Positions 32,459 through 41,779 of a DNA stretch of 64,000 nt are shown one piece after another. This DNA is from JAICMB01 sp035295125 (GTDB lineage: Bacteria; Acidobacteriota; Terriglobia; Bryobacterales; Bryobacteraceae). The position numbers and the translations under genes are program-made. Under the pieces are notes generated by a model. The model did not search any database and was not told the origin of the DNA. It saw nothing but the letters and a program-made list of their open reading frames with translations. Within the stretch, counting starts at the first letter, position 1; the number at the start of each line of letters is the position of its first letter. The stretch lies in NCBI GenBank assembly GCA_035295125.1, contig DATGJP010000088.1:163239-227238 (forward strand), written 5' to 3'.

Positions 32459-35400
32459 CTAAAACTGGTAGAAGAGACTGAACTGCATCAACCGCGGACC
32501 CACGCCGTCGTAGCCGTAGAATTGCGACGTGATCTTGCCGAAGTTGACGCTGTTAATGTTCTGATCACCCTCATAGAAATTGGGGTGATTGAAAATGTTG
32601 TAGAAATCGGCCCGGAACTTCAGACTTTGGTGTTCGGTAAGCTTGAATCGCTTGTCGAGCGCCGCATCGTAGTTCTTGTACCAGGGGCCGCTGAGGATGC
32701 GCCGTTGGAGCGAGCCGACGGAGCCGGCGGTGGGATTGAAGAAGACCTGCCCCGAGAATGGCGCCGAGCCATCCGCTGCCGCACCCGTCCCATTGGGACC
32801 GATTACGGACGGACTGACAAAGTAAGGTCCATTGCCTGTGATGAAGAGGCCCGTGACCGCCTTGAGTTGGTCGAGCGTATCGGTGGTAGAGACGGTGTTC
32901 TGACCGGAGCGAGCGCCACGGTTCAGAGTGCCGCGGCTGCCATCGAGGATCGAGATCGGAGCCCCGGACTGGATGAAGACCAAGCCGTTGAGATCCCAAT
33001 TTCCAAGCAGCCAATTCAGACCGTGAACGTTGAAGCGATGGCCTTCGCCGGCCGGAATCGGATAAACGTGATTGGCCTTGATGGCCTGGGTCTGATCCCA
33101 GGGTGCGCGAGCGCGCTCGATTCCGGGATTGGCGTTGTCGAGCAGCGCGTCGAGACCGCGCTCCACGCTGGTGTCGCTGAAAGCCTTGCTGAACACGTAG
33201 CTGACCTGGAACTGAATGCCGCTGCGTGTGGCCCGGCGAGCTTCCAATTGCAAGCCGTTATAGCTCGATTGGGTGAAGTTCGATTCCAGGCTGGAATACA
33301 GGGCATTCGGATTGGGGAAGAATGAGAAACCGCCGCCCGGAAGGATGGCGTTCTGTTGGTAAAGCTGCGCGAGAGAGCCAGCCTGTTGCGTCAGGATGTC
33401 CGTGCGGACCGTGCTGTTGGTGAGAACTCCGCCGCCGGGAAGGGTATTGAAGAACGGTAGCGCAACGCTTCCCGGGATGGCCGAGTTGAAGGCTGGATTG
33501 AAACCCTTGCCCGCGTTCAGGGAGAGGATGCCGTTGTTGTAGGCGTTCTTGAAATCCTGCAGGTACCCGCCTTGATTGATGTTGATCTGGTTGAAGTCGA
33601 TCTGACGCAACTCGCCAACGCCATGGTTGCCGATATACCCGGCATCAAAGACGATGCCCTTCCATTGCTGTTCGATCGTGAAGTTCCACTGCTGCGAATA
33701 CGGCGTGCGCAGGTAGGGCGAGATTAACCCCTCGACGTTGTTGTTACCCGTGTTGATGTTGTTCTGCGCAGTCGTGATCGGGATCTGGAACTTGGGGGTG
33801 GTGAGAGATGGAGGCGCGGAAATGAACCCGGAAGCGTTCGTTATGCTGGACGTTCCCGTCAGACCGGAATTCGCCGTTGCGGTAGTCAGGACGGCTTCGA
33901 GCAGGTCGTCATTAGCGTAGGCGATGCTGTAGCCGGCGCGGAAAACGGTCTTGCCGTCGCGGAACGGGCTCCATGCGAGGCCAACATTCGGCGCAAAATT
34001 CTTCTTCGATGTGTTGTACAGATTCTGGCCCTGGAACGTCAGCGTGGCATTCGAGAGCAGTGTCGTTACGGGGTTGTTGTTGATGAGCTGAGGCTGAATC
34101 AACAATCCGTCCTGCTCTTTGACCGAAGGAGTGTAGTCCCAGCGCAGGCCGAGGATGGCCGTCAACTTAGGCGTGATCTTCCAGGTATCGGAAACATACA
34201 GAGCGTACAGATCGGAAGACAAGTGCTGCTTGGAAGGTGCTCCCGGCACAAAACCCGAGGTCTGGCTCGTAACGTTGTAGCTCTGGGTGGCGGACTGAAC
34301 GGCGCCGGAGAGCAAGCCTAACAGGTTGTTGGCGGTGTTGGTGTCCGTGGAATTCGCCCCCGGGATGTCGCCGGTGCCGTAACCATACGGCTGATTGGCC
34401 GAGAAAACGCCCAGTGTGTAGTTGGGAACGATTCCACCGAAGTTGTACGGTGTCACGCGAATCTGCTGCGTCTGGAAACCAAAGGAAACGGAGTGCTTGC
34501 CATGGATCCAGTTCGCCGCGTCATGGGCGTTGTAGGTCTGCGTGTTGCGACCCTGCGGAAGGAAGGTGTTGGACGGATTGGTTACAAAACTGGCGGGCGT
34601 TGTGATGAGCATCGAGGGCAGACTGCCGGCGACGGCGAAAGGAGCCGTCGCGATGTTGCCGCCCGCGCCCAATTCATTCACTAAGGTCGCCTTAGGATTC
34701 CACCGCCAGCTCGCGGACCAGAAATAGACACCAATGTTGTTTGACACGGGCGAGACTGGATTAAAACCGGCGAAAATGTCGGGGCGGTCCACGTTGTCAC
34801 GGTTCCAGCGCCACGTGCCGCTGAAGGCATTCTTTGGCGAGAGGTTCCAGTCGACTCGTCCGACGATGGCGTCGCGGCGTTCGTTGGAACGGGCGTTGAA
34901 CTGGTATCCCGTCGTATTCAAACCGTCGCCGATCGACGGATTATTGCCGACAGTAGGCATTTGTGAAAGCAAGCCTGCTACGACCTTGTCGATCGTCAGG
35001 GTTCCCGGCGCCCCAGGATTCTGGAGGACGTTGAACGTCTGGATCGCTCCGTTGCCGTTGGTGCGGTAGGTCAGGATGCCCTGGCGCGCCGAGGGCGTCA
35101 GGATCGTCTGAGACTCGGGTGTGGTCTGATGCAGATCATAGGTTTCGTAAGCGGTGAAGAAGAATAGTTTGTCCTTCTTGATCGGCCCGCCGAACGCGCC
35201 GCCAAACTGATTCAGGTTGAGGAACGGCCGGGCGACCCCGTCCTTATTGTCAAACCAATCGTTGGCCGAAAAATAGTTGTTGCGCTGATACCAATAGGCA
35301 TTGCCGTGGTAAGTGTTGGTTCCCGAGTTGGAGACCATGCTGATGGACATGGCGTTTCCACCAACCGTGGGGTTTGCATTCGAGGTCGCTAGCGTCACTT

Positions 35401-36034
35401 CGGCAACCTCGCCGATCGTCAGCTTGTTAGGAAGGTAATCCAGGCCGTTAATTCGAATGAAATTATCCTGGACATTTACGCCATCGAGCGTGACGTTGAT
35501 GTTTTGAGCACGCATGCCGTTGACGGCGGAGTCAGCACGTCCGTTGCTGACCACACCAGGCTGCGTATAGAAGAGGTTATTGATCTGGCGGTCGAGCACC
35601 GGCAGATCAGTGACTTGTGACTGAGTTACTGTGTTGGTCACTTCAACCGAGTTTGTCTCGACGTTAGCGGCTGAAGCGGAAACTTCCACGGCTTGTGCGG
35701 CGGCTTGTATCGCTATGTGAATCACAGGCAGCGATGTCTGTCGCGCCGTGTCGACGACGACGTTGTTCTGAACGTAGTCCGTGAAGCCCGGCGCCACAAC
35801 TTCGAGGCGATAGGTTTCCGGACGCACGGACGTGAAATCGAAGTTTCCGTCCGACGTCGTCTTCATGGTTAGGAGCGGCGTTTTGCCGCCGGGCAAATAG
35901 ACGTTAACCGTAGCGTTGACAACACTCGCACCCGATGGGTCGACGACGGATCCCGTCAGGCGTCCGTTGACTTGCGCGAATACAATCGCGGCTCCCGCTA
36001 CGCATAAGAATAGTACTTTCAATAACTTAGACAT
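32459..36034 (-). CDS. Oar-like TonB-dependent receptor with carboxypeptidase-regulatory-like domain
   Basis: An outer-membrane protein of 1,191 residues from ATG 36034, which gives a proper signal peptide (KLLKVLFLCVAGAAIVFAQ) and a GGGAGG-like ribosome site upstream. The longer frame to 36127 adds a non-homologous leader. After the signal come a CarboxypepD_reg-like beta-sandwich (about 22-105, GRLTGSVVDPSGASV), a plug-like region (LPVLDRQINNLFYTQPGV) and a large beta-barrel ending in an aromatic residue (LFYQF). Such receptors are expanded in acidobacteria and thought to import polysaccharide or peptide fragments. No SusD-like or degradative enzyme gene is adjacent apart from the DNase II-like gene downstream on the same strand, 249 bp away. 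Confidence 0.9.
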   Translation of the reverse strand: MSKLLKVLFLCVAGAAIVFAQVNGRLTGSVVDPSGASVVNATVNVYLPGGKTPLLTMKTTSDGNFDFTSVRPETYRLEVVAPGFTDYVQNNVVVDTARQTSLPVIHIAIQAAAQAVEVSASAANVETNSVEVTNTVTQSQVTDLPVLDRQINNLFYTQPGVVSNGRADSAVNGMRAQNINVTLDGVNVQDNFIRINGLDYLPNKLTIGEVAEVTLATSNANPTVGGNAMSISMVSNSGTNTYHGNAYWYQRNNYFSANDWFDNKDGVARPFLNLNQFGGAFGGPIKKDKLFFFTAYETYDLHQTTPESQTILTPSARQGILTYRTNGNGAIQTFNVLQNPGAPGTLTIDKVVAGLLSQMPTVGNNPSIGDGLNTTGYQFNARSNERRDAIVGRVDWNLSPKNAFSGTWRWNRDNVDRPDIFAGFNPVSPVSNNIGVYFWSASWRWNPKATLVNELGAGGNIATAPFAVAGSLPSMLITTPASFVTNPSNTFLPQGRNTQTYNAHDAANWIHGKHSVSFGFQTQQIRVTPYNFGGIVPNYTLGVFSANQPYGYGTGDIPGANSTDTNTANNLLGLLSGAVQSATQSYNVTSQTSGFVPGAPSKQHLSSDLYALYVSDTWKITPKLTAILGLRWDYTPSVKEQDGLLIQPQLINNNPVTTLLSNATLTFQGQNLYNTSKKNFAPNVGLAWSPFRDGKTVFRAGYSIAYANDDLLEAVLTTATANSGLTGTSSITNASGFISAPPSLTTPKFQIPITTAQNNINTGNNNVEGLISPYLRTPYSQQWNFTIEQQWKGIVFDAGYIGNHGVGELRQIDFNQININQGGYLQDFKNAYNNGILSLNAGKGFNPAFNSAIPGSVALPFFNTLPGGGVLTNSTVRTDILTQQAGSLAQLYQQNAILPGGGFSFFPNPNALYSSLESNFTQSSYNGLQLEARRATRSGIQFQVSYVFSKAFSDTSVERGLDALLDNANPGIERARAPWDQTQAIKANHVYPIPAGEGHRFNVHGLNWLLGNWDLNGLVFIQSGAPISILDGSRGTLNRGARSGQNTVSTTDTLDQLKAVTGLFITGNGPYFVSPSVIGPNGTGAAADGSAPFSGQVFFNPTAGSVGSLQRRILSGPWYKNYDAALDKRFKLTEHQSLKFRADFYNIFNHPNFYEGDQNINSVNFGKITSQFYGYDGVGPRLMQFSLFYQF

Positions 36035-36385
36035 CCAACCAACCTCCCGAAAGTGCACGCAGGCCGCTTTCTCCCCTTTTCCCACAATCCAAACTGTCCG
36101 ATAAAGTCGACCCGCGGTTGAGGCCATAATATCACGTTTGACACGCTGCTGTTACGGTGATGTATCCCGAGCTGATGGCGCCGGAATTCAAATCGGGCAG
36201 CCTGGCTCGCTCATGACGGCCAGGCTCGCTCATGTAAGAAACGACCGGTCCAGGCCTCTCGCGATTAGCTGAAAAAATCGATACTAGTTATTTGCGAAGG
36301 CATCCTACTTTCCAGAACGTCTGCAAGCTGACTAACTAATTGTTGAAATCCCGAAATCATTTAACGGGAACTGGAGGAGTGGTGT
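36035..36385. other. Intergenic region between divergent TonB receptor and beta-propeller genes
   Basis: About 350 bp without a gene, presumably holding both promoters. A twelve-base direct repeat GGCTCGCTCATG occurs at 36204-36215 and 36224-36235, twenty bases apart. A good ribosome site (GGAGGAG) precedes the ATG at 36386. I see no convincing promoter boxes. Confidence 0.5.
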
Positions 36386-37939
36386 ATGGACGGACGTTCG
36401 CATTCTAAAGCTAAGTTTGCACTCGTTGCAATACCGGTCCTGGTCCTTGCCGGTCAAAGTCTTGTCGACATTCTGGGAACGGGTGAGTGGCACATTGCCG
36501 GGCAGAATCTAAACAACACCTGGAACCAGCGTGCCGGACGTGAAATCGGCACCGGGAATATCCAATCGCTGCAGGTGAAATGGACGTTCTCGACAGCCGG
36601 AGATGTGTCCGCGACACCAACGGTGGCGGGCAATGTGGTGTACGTGCCTGACTGGGGTGGCAATCTTTTTGCGCTCCGTGCCGATAACGGCGAGTTAATT
36701 TGGGCTCACTCGATCGCGGAATATGACGGCGTCTCCGGTTCCGTGTCCCGAGTCAGCCCCGCGGTGAGCGGCGACGAGGTGATCATCGGAGACATTCTGA
36801 ATTCGAAGACAACCCATAACGGCGCCAATGTGATTGCGGTAGATCGTGGCACAGGCGCGTTGCGATGGATTACGCAGGTTGACAAGCATCCGGCCGCCAT
36901 CATCACCGGGTCACCGGTAGTGTTCAACAATACCGTTTATGTCGGCGTGTCCTCCAACGAGGAGGGTTTGGCGACGGATAACAGCTATCCCTGTTGCACC
37001 TTTCGCGGCAGCATGGTGGCCCTCAATGCCACCACCGGCGCGATGCTTTGGAAGACCTTTGTCGTGCCGGATAACGGCGGTAAAACGGGTGGATACAGCG
37101 GGGGCGCCATCTGGCAGCCCCCGGCCGTGGACATCAGACGCGGACTGCTCTACGTTGGGACGGGAAACAACTATGAAGTACCCTCCACGGTGGAGGCTTG
37201 TCAGAACAGCAACCCGCAGGGAACCTGCACGGCGCCGGACGACTACTTCGACACCGCGCTCGCGCTGGACCTGAAAAACGGGGCGATCCGGTGGGCAAAG
37301 CGCCTGCAAGGGTTCGATGTTTGGACGGTTGCCTGCACATCGAAGCCGCCGGGTGTCAACTGTCCGTCACCGAGCAGTCCGGATTACGACCTTCCCGGGT
37401 CGGGTCCTAACCTGCTTCCGAATATGGTCGGATTTGGACAGAAGAGTGGAATTTACTGGGCGCTCAATCCTGACAACGGCAGCATCTTATGGAGTGCCAT
37501 TGTAGGCCCGGGGAGCACTTTGGGTGGAATGGAGTGGGGAACCGCGACTGACGGTGCGCGGATTTACGCGGCGATCGGGAACGCTGAACATAAAGAATAT
37601 ACCTTGCAGCCCAGCGGGACGACAATTAACTGGGGCTCCTGGAGCGCGATCGACGTCACCAATGGACACATTGTGTGGCAGACGGCGGATCCCACGCAAG
37701 GGGCGATGGACGAGTCTTCCCTGAGCGTTTCAAATGGGATCGTGTACGCGGGATCCTACGCGGGCGGGATGTATGCCATGGATGCGACAACGGGTCGCAT
37801 ACTGTGGAGTTTCGCGAGCGGGGGGTCGGTTATTGACGCGCCTTCGATCGTGAACGGCACTTTGTTTTGGGGATCGGGTTATCGAAAAATTGCGCCCGGG
37901 ATTGGTAACAACAAGGTGTACGCGTTTGCAATTCCATAG
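36386..37939 (+). CDS. Secreted PQQ-type beta-propeller protein (polyvinyl-alcohol-dehydrogenase-like)
   Basis: A 517-residue exported protein with an N-terminal hydrophobic segment (about 9-29). It contains repeated propeller blades of the PQQ/PvaA type, such as VKWTFSTAGDVSATPTVAG, NVVYVPDWGGNLFALRADNG, MVALNATTGAMLWKTF and MYAMDATTGRILWSF, each ending in the W motif of PQQ blades. GGYSGGAIWQPPAVD and LYVGTGNNYEVP are typical of polyvinyl-alcohol-dehydrogenase-like alcohol oxidases. No CxxCH heme domain is present, so if active it would need a separate cytochrome. An adjacent double cysteine (YPCC) could be the disulfide found in PQQ dehydrogenases. Substrate unknown. Confidence 0.82.
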   Translation: MDGRSHSKAKFALVAIPVLVLAGQSLVDILGTGEWHIAGQNLNNTWNQRAGREIGTGNIQSLQVKWTFSTAGDVSATPTVAGNVVYVPDWGGNLFALRADNGELIWAHSIAEYDGVSGSVSRVSPAVSGDEVIIGDILNSKTTHNGANVIAVDRGTGALRWITQVDKHPAAIITGSPVVFNNTVYVGVSSNEEGLATDNSYPCCTFRGSMVALNATTGAMLWKTFVVPDNGGKTGGYSGGAIWQPPAVDIRRGLLYVGTGNNYEVPSTVEACQNSNPQGTCTAPDDYFDTALALDLKNGAIRWAKRLQGFDVWTVACTSKPPGVNCPSPSSPDYDLPGSGPNLLPNMVGFGQKSGIYWALNPDNGSILWSAIVGPGSTLGGMEWGTATDGARIYAAIGNAEHKEYTLQPSGTTINWGSWSAIDVTNGHIVWQTADPTQGAMDESSLSVSNGIVYAGSYAGGMYAMDATTGRILWSFASGGSVIDAPSIVNGTLFWGSGYRKIAPGIGNNKVYAFAIP

Positions 37940-38374
37940 ATAGCTGCACAATTGCGAAGCTTTTGCTGATTGCGAAATCAGTTACCGGGCCGCGGGCGTC
38001 GCAAGGCGGCTTGCTTCGCTTGCGGTTTTCTGGAAAGCGCGCCCTGTTGTACAGCCGTCCGGCACTTGAGCCCGGGCTGGCAGCAGGGCGTCCCCTCATC
38101 TCGCGCATATTGCGACGTGCCTGCCGCCACCTTCACGGTCAGCGGAGGCAGAAGCCAATCCTGGGTTTGACGCGAAATCCAGACCTTTGGATTAATGGGG
38201 AGATTTCTCGAGGGGCGTTGTCGTTCCCAATTTCGAACTCAAGGCTGAAGCCAAGCGGCGGGATGCGTGGGAGCCACTAACACGGACTCAAAACTCCGCC
38301 TCAGTGCGCCGGGCGGTCACTGCGCTGTTCCATGAGTCCACGTCGCCGGTACGATATTTCTGAAACCGCTCACC
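37940..38374. other. Intergenic region, no gene recognised
   Basis: About 435 bp between the beta-propeller gene and the small ORF at 38375-38533. Short open frames exist on both strands but are low in complexity or rich in Arg/Pro and have no ribosome site, so I do not call a gene. No tRNA-like cloverleaf or repeat copy was recognised. Confidence 0.4.
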
Positions 38375-38533
38375 TCAAGCCGCCAGGGAATCCGGTCGGT
38401 CGGTGAGTACTTCCTTCACACTGTGTGTGTCAGGCATGCGTCGCACGTCCGGTTCGGGATCGGGCGACGACGACAACATCGAAAGAAAAAGCCCAAAAAC
38501 AAAGAGAAGCGCAATCACTCCACCAAGTAGCAT
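38375..38533 (-). CDS. Small single-helix membrane protein, 52 residues
   Basis: Reading the minus strand from ATG 38533 to TGA 38375 gives 52 residues. The start is MLLGGVIALLFVFGLFLSML, one clear membrane helix of about 20 residues. A hydrophilic tail follows (SSSPDPEPDVRRMPD, then a stretch with TDRPDSLAA at the end). GAGG lies about ten bases upstream of the ATG. The helix followed by an acidic/proline hinge looks like a real small membrane protein rather than noise. The opposite-strand frame here is serine/threonine-rich with no pattern. It is divergent from rpsA. Function unknown. Confidence 0.5.
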   Translation of the reverse strand: MLLGGVIALLFVFGLFLSMLSSSPDPEPDVRRMPDTHSVKEVLTDRPDSLAA

Positions 38534-38659
38534 TTGTTCAACCTCGCATCCTAGTCAAAATCTGAGCAACTCGAGTTCCACACTGTAACGCGTATGTTTC
38601 CATTGTTTTGGCTCATCCCGGCGGCTCAATAATCTATACGAGAACGGCGCCGCTTTGGG

Positions 38660-38688
38660 TTGACTTCCGGAGTGCGGTCCGCTATAGT
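38660..38688 (+). promoter_or_regulatory. Sigma-70 promoter of rpsA
   Basis: TTGACT (38660-38665) and TATAGT (38683-38688) are separated by exactly 17 bases, close to the housekeeping consensus. Transcription would begin near 38695. This rules out the longest rpsA frame (from TTG 38608) as the translated form and supports a start at 38728 or 38767. Confidence 0.75.
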
Positions 38689-38766
38689 GCTGAAGTACTG
38701 ATCTATCAACGGTTTGTGGTGTCGGCAATGACCTCCCGTGATGGATTGAACCCGTGGAGCTTGGCT

Positions 38767-40494
38767 ATGGCCATAGATTCTGATGAGCAAAATCTAGATA
38801 CCGCGCCCCCGGCGGAAACGGCGGATTACGAACAGCTCATCGATGGATACAGCCATTTCGCGCCTCCGCATGAGGGCGAACTGCTGCAAGGCCGAGTGCT
38901 GAACGTCACTGAAAAGGACGTTATTGTCGACTTCGGGTACAAGTCGGAAGGCATCGTTCCCATCGAGCAGTTTGTGCTTCCGGACGGAAGCGTGCAAGTT
39001 CGCCGCGGCGATCAGATCGATGTCATGGTCGATCGTTCGGGCGCGCAAGTGGAAGGCTACATCCTTCTTTCTCACGAGAAGGCCAGCCGCTTGCGGTCTT
39101 GGGACAACCTGGAGAAAGCGCATCGCGAGAATCTGATCGTTTCGGGCCGTGTGCTGGGACGCATCAAGGGCGGGCTCACGGTGGATGTGGGTGTTGTAGC
39201 CTTTATGCCGGGGTCGCAAGTCGATGTGCGGCCGCTGCATAATCTCGATGCGTTCGTTGGCAAAGATATTCCGGTTAAGATTGTCAAACTGAACCGGCGT
39301 CGCGGCAATGTCGTCGTATCGCGCAAAATGGCGATCGAGGAAGACATCGTCGCACGTAAGAGCGCGGCGCTTGAAGAAATGGCCGAAGGCGCGGTGGTTA
39401 CCGGCACGGTCAAGAATCTCACCGAGTACGGCGCTTTTGTGGACCTGGGCGGAATCGACGGGCTGCTGCACGTGAGCGATATGTCGTATGGGCGTGTGAA
39501 TCATCCATCCGAGGTGATCAACGTCGGCGACCAGATCACGGTAAAGGTCCTCAAGTTCGATAAGGGAAAGGAGCGCATATCGCTTGGACTCAAGCAGCTT
39601 GCGCCCGATCCCTGGGAGTCGATCCAGACGAATTATCCGATCGGCGCCAAAGTTATCGGGCGCGTCGTGAGCGTCACGGACTATGGTGCTTTCGTTGAGT
39701 TGGAGCCCGGTGTTGAGGGGCTCATCCACATCTCCGAAATGACCTGGAGCCGGCGTATGAAACATCCGGCCAAGGTGGTGAAGGTGGGCGATCAGGTGGA
39801 ATCGGTCGTCCTGGAAGTCAAGCCCAAGGAACGCCGTGTCTCGCTGGGGATTAAGCAGCTCGAGGCGGATCCGTGGACGACCGTAAATGAACGCTACAGC
39901 ATCGGGTCTGTGATCGAAGGCCGGGTGCGCAAGCTCACCGATTTCGGCGCGTTCGTCGAGATTGAAGAAGGCATTGACGGGCTGGTCCACATCTCCGATC
40001 TTTCCTGGACGAAGCGGGTGAAACACCCATCGGAAATGCTGAAGAAGGGGCAACTGGTCCAGGCTGTTATATTAAATATCGACGCTCCGAACCGCAGGCT
40101 GTCATTGGGAGTAAAGCAGCTTCAGCCGGATGCCTGGGAGTCGTTTTTCCGCACGCACATGATCGGCGATGTAGTGCGTGGGCGGGTATGCCGGTCGGCG
40201 ACGTTTGGCGTTTTTGTCGAACTGGCGCCGGGGGTCGAAGGACTGTGCCATCGCTCCGAAATACCTGGGGCGGGGGACCGCCGGGGCGAAGATTCTCCTC
40301 TGCCCATCGGGGAGGAGATGGACTTCAAAGTAATCAAGATGAACGAGGCCGAGAAGAAGATCGGTCTTAGCGTACGAGCGCTATCGGACGATGAAGAGCG
40401 AAGCCGGCTGGACGATTACCAGCGGCAAGCGGCGGCCGCCACATTAACAATAGAAGAAGTGATGAACACCAGGAGTAAAGGAGAAGGCCGCTAG
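38767..40494 (+). CDS. rpsA: 30S ribosomal protein S1
   Basis: A 575-residue RNA-binding protein with six S1 (OB-fold) repeats, the full number. Their starts are near ELLQGRVLNVTEKDVIVDFG, LIVSGRVLGRIKGGLTVDVG, AVVTGTVKNLTEYGAFVDLG, KVIGRVVSVTDYGAFVELE, VIEGRVRKLTDFGAFVEIE and VVRGRVCRSATFGVFVELA. Repeats three to five are the most alike, as usual. The promoter at 38660-38688 excludes the upstream part of the frame, and ATG 38767 has GTGGAG seven bases before it. ATG 38728 is an alternative. S1 brings mRNA to the ribosome. The gene heads an apparent operon with an HU-like protein and a HIT protein. Confidence 0.95.
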   Translation: MAIDSDEQNLDTAPPAETADYEQLIDGYSHFAPPHEGELLQGRVLNVTEKDVIVDFGYKSEGIVPIEQFVLPDGSVQVRRGDQIDVMVDRSGAQVEGYILLSHEKASRLRSWDNLEKAHRENLIVSGRVLGRIKGGLTVDVGVVAFMPGSQVDVRPLHNLDAFVGKDIPVKIVKLNRRRGNVVVSRKMAIEEDIVARKSAALEEMAEGAVVTGTVKNLTEYGAFVDLGGIDGLLHVSDMSYGRVNHPSEVINVGDQITVKVLKFDKGKERISLGLKQLAPDPWESIQTNYPIGAKVIGRVVSVTDYGAFVELEPGVEGLIHISEMTWSRRMKHPAKVVKVGDQVESVVLEVKPKERRVSLGIKQLEADPWTTVNERYSIGSVIEGRVRKLTDFGAFVEIEEGIDGLVHISDLSWTKRVKHPSEMLKKGQLVQAVILNIDAPNRRLSLGVKQLQPDAWESFFRTHMIGDVVRGRVCRSATFGVFVELAPGVEGLCHRSEIPGAGDRRGEDSPLPIGEEMDFKVIKMNEAEKKIGLSVRALSDDEERSRLDDYQRQAAAATLTIEEVMNTRSKGEGR

Positions 40495-40531
40495 GCGGGT
40501 TCTTTTTTCAGCGGAGGTACAGGGGACACAC

Positions 40532-40894
40532 ATGACCAAAGCGGAATTGATCGAAGAAGTCTCCCGCGTCGTTGAAATGACGCGCAAGGACTCTGAAGTA
40601 ATTGTAGAAGCCATTTTCGACAGCATCGTAAAGTCGCTGAGGACAGGCGACAAGATCGAAATTCGGGGTTTCGGGAGCTTTCGGACACGTCAACGGCAGC
40701 CACGTGTTGGCCGCAATCCGAAGACCGGGACGCGGGTGGAAGTGCCTTCGAAACGGATCCCATATTTCAAGCCGAGCAAAGAGTTAAAGGACCTTGTGAA
40801 CAACAACGCGGCGGGAAACGGCGCGGCGGCGGCCACGCCACAAACCACTCCCCCGGCTTCGTCCACGCCCGGCGAAACACCGCACAATCCGTAA
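40532..40894 (+). CDS. HU/IHF-family DNA-binding protein
   Basis: A 120-residue nucleoid protein. The N-terminal helices (MTKAELIEEVSRVVEMTRKD) and the DNA-contact arm (IEIRGFGSFRTRQRQPRVGRNPKTG) are characteristic of the HU/IHF family, followed by VPSKRIPYFKPSKELKDLV. The last ~28 residues after KDLVNN are a low-complexity Ala/Thr/Pro tail, longer than in typical 90-100 residue HU. It lies 37 bases after rpsA, the arrangement also seen for the IHF beta gene beside rpsA in proteobacteria. Confidence 0.94.
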   Translation: MTKAELIEEVSRVVEMTRKDSEVIVEAIFDSIVKSLRTGDKIEIRGFGSFRTRQRQPRVGRNPKTGTRVEVPSKRIPYFKPSKELKDLVNNNAAGNGAAAATPQTTPPASSTPGETPHNP

Positions 40895-40911
40895 GGTTGG
40901 TCCAGGACGGG

Positions 40912-41397
40912 ATGGACCGACTGTGGAGTCCCTGGCGTTACCGCTACATTGCGAGCGCGCGAGAGATAACGGGGTGCATCTTCTGCGAGAAGGCGGCGGC
41001 GAATGAAGACGAAGCGAACTTCATTGTGCACCGCGGGCAATTCAATTTCGCCATTCTGAACGCGTTTCCCTATACTAGCGGGCACCTGATGGTGGCTCCC
41101 TACCAGCATGTGCGATGGCTTGAGGACGCGCATGCTGACGTGGCTTCCGAGATGATGCTGCTGACGCGCCGTGCGCAGGCATTGCTTCGTTCCCTGTATC
41201 GGTCGGATGGAATCAACCTGGGCATGAATCTGGGCGAGGCCGCGGGCGCGGGGATCGTTGGGCATATCCACATGCATGTCCTGCCGCGATGGGTCGGCGA
41301 TGCGAATTTCATGACGACGGTGGGGGAGACGCGCGTTTTGCCCGAGGAGTTGAGCGTTACCTACCAGAAATTACGTGGGGCCGATTGGAAAGCTTAG
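40912..41397 (+). CDS. HIT-family nucleotide hydrolase/transferase
   Basis: A 161-residue protein with the histidine triad HIHMHVLPRW near the C-terminal third and an N-terminal LWSPWRYRYI followed by a CIFCEKAAANED zinc-like cysteine pair. This is the layout of Ap4A-phosphorylase-like HIT proteins common in actinobacteria and acidobacteria. They split dinucleoside polyphosphates or nucleotidyl adducts. ATG 40912 is preferred over the TTG at 40897 because MDRLWSPWR matches the usual start. It follows the HU-like gene by 17 bases and is probably in the rpsA transcript. Confidence 0.9.
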   Translation: MDRLWSPWRYRYIASAREITGCIFCEKAAANEDEANFIVHRGQFNFAILNAFPYTSGHLMVAPYQHVRWLEDAHADVASEMMLLTRRAQALLRSLYRSDGINLGMNLGEAAGAGIVGHIHMHVLPRWVGDANFMTTVGETRVLPEELSVTYQKLRGADWKA

Positions 41398-41779
41398 GTG
41401 GCTAGTGCCCAAGGCCGAAGGAATGCAAGGCAGGATTGCATCCTGCGCACCTCGCGGCCGCAAGGTCGAAGACTCCACTTCTTCCAACCCGAAAGTTTCC
41501 GTTGGTTGCGGCTGTGCTGTTTGGTGGAGCAGGCGGGTCCACCTGGCTTTGGACCTCAACAGGAACGCGCAGGCGAAACCGCCTTCGCCACCACCGGCTG
41601 CATCGGTCCACTTCCGGGAAAACGAGTGGCACTCGTTTTTCTTGCGCACTAGCGAGTTTTTTTGAGAAATGTTGGCCGTTTCCGACACTACGCGAATGAG
41701 GGACTGGACTGGCCAGCAGAGTTTAGCCGCCCTCAACGCTCACTTTGCTCTCTCTCGTGAGAACCATACGAGGAGACTT
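41398..41779. other. Intergenic region with repeats
   Basis: About 380 bp between the HIT gene and the large secreted protein gene. It holds the triloop hairpin GCAGGAT-TGC-ATCCTGC (41430-41446), repeat copy C (41523-41593) and the word CACTAGCGAGTT (41647-41658) shared with 4692-4703. No gene is supported. The promoter of the next gene should lie after about 41660. Confidence 0.6.
41523..41593 (+). repeat. Dispersed two-hairpin repeat, copy C
   Basis: Aligns with copies A and B from GGTGGAGCAGGC through TTTGGACCTCAACAGGAACGC to GCAGGCGAAACCGCCTTCGC. The first hairpin is rearranged, while the second is nearly intact. The segment CGTTGGTTGCGGCTGTGCTGT, which follows the core in copies A and B in a similar form, precedes it here, suggesting shuffling of parts. 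Confidence 0.65.

Noticed and set aside
31625..33325. Plus-strand frame of 566 codons across the DNase II-like gene and the end of the TonB receptor
   Set aside because: Shadow of two real minus-strand genes; no start signal and no recognisable domain.
38608..38766. N-terminal extension of S1 from TTG 38608
   Set aside because: The TTGACT-N17-TATAGT promoter lies inside it and the residues do not resemble S1.
38794..40053. Minus-strand frame of 419 codons inside rpsA
   Set aside because: Antisense to the S1 repeats; its apparent internal repetition simply mirrors the repeated S1 domains.
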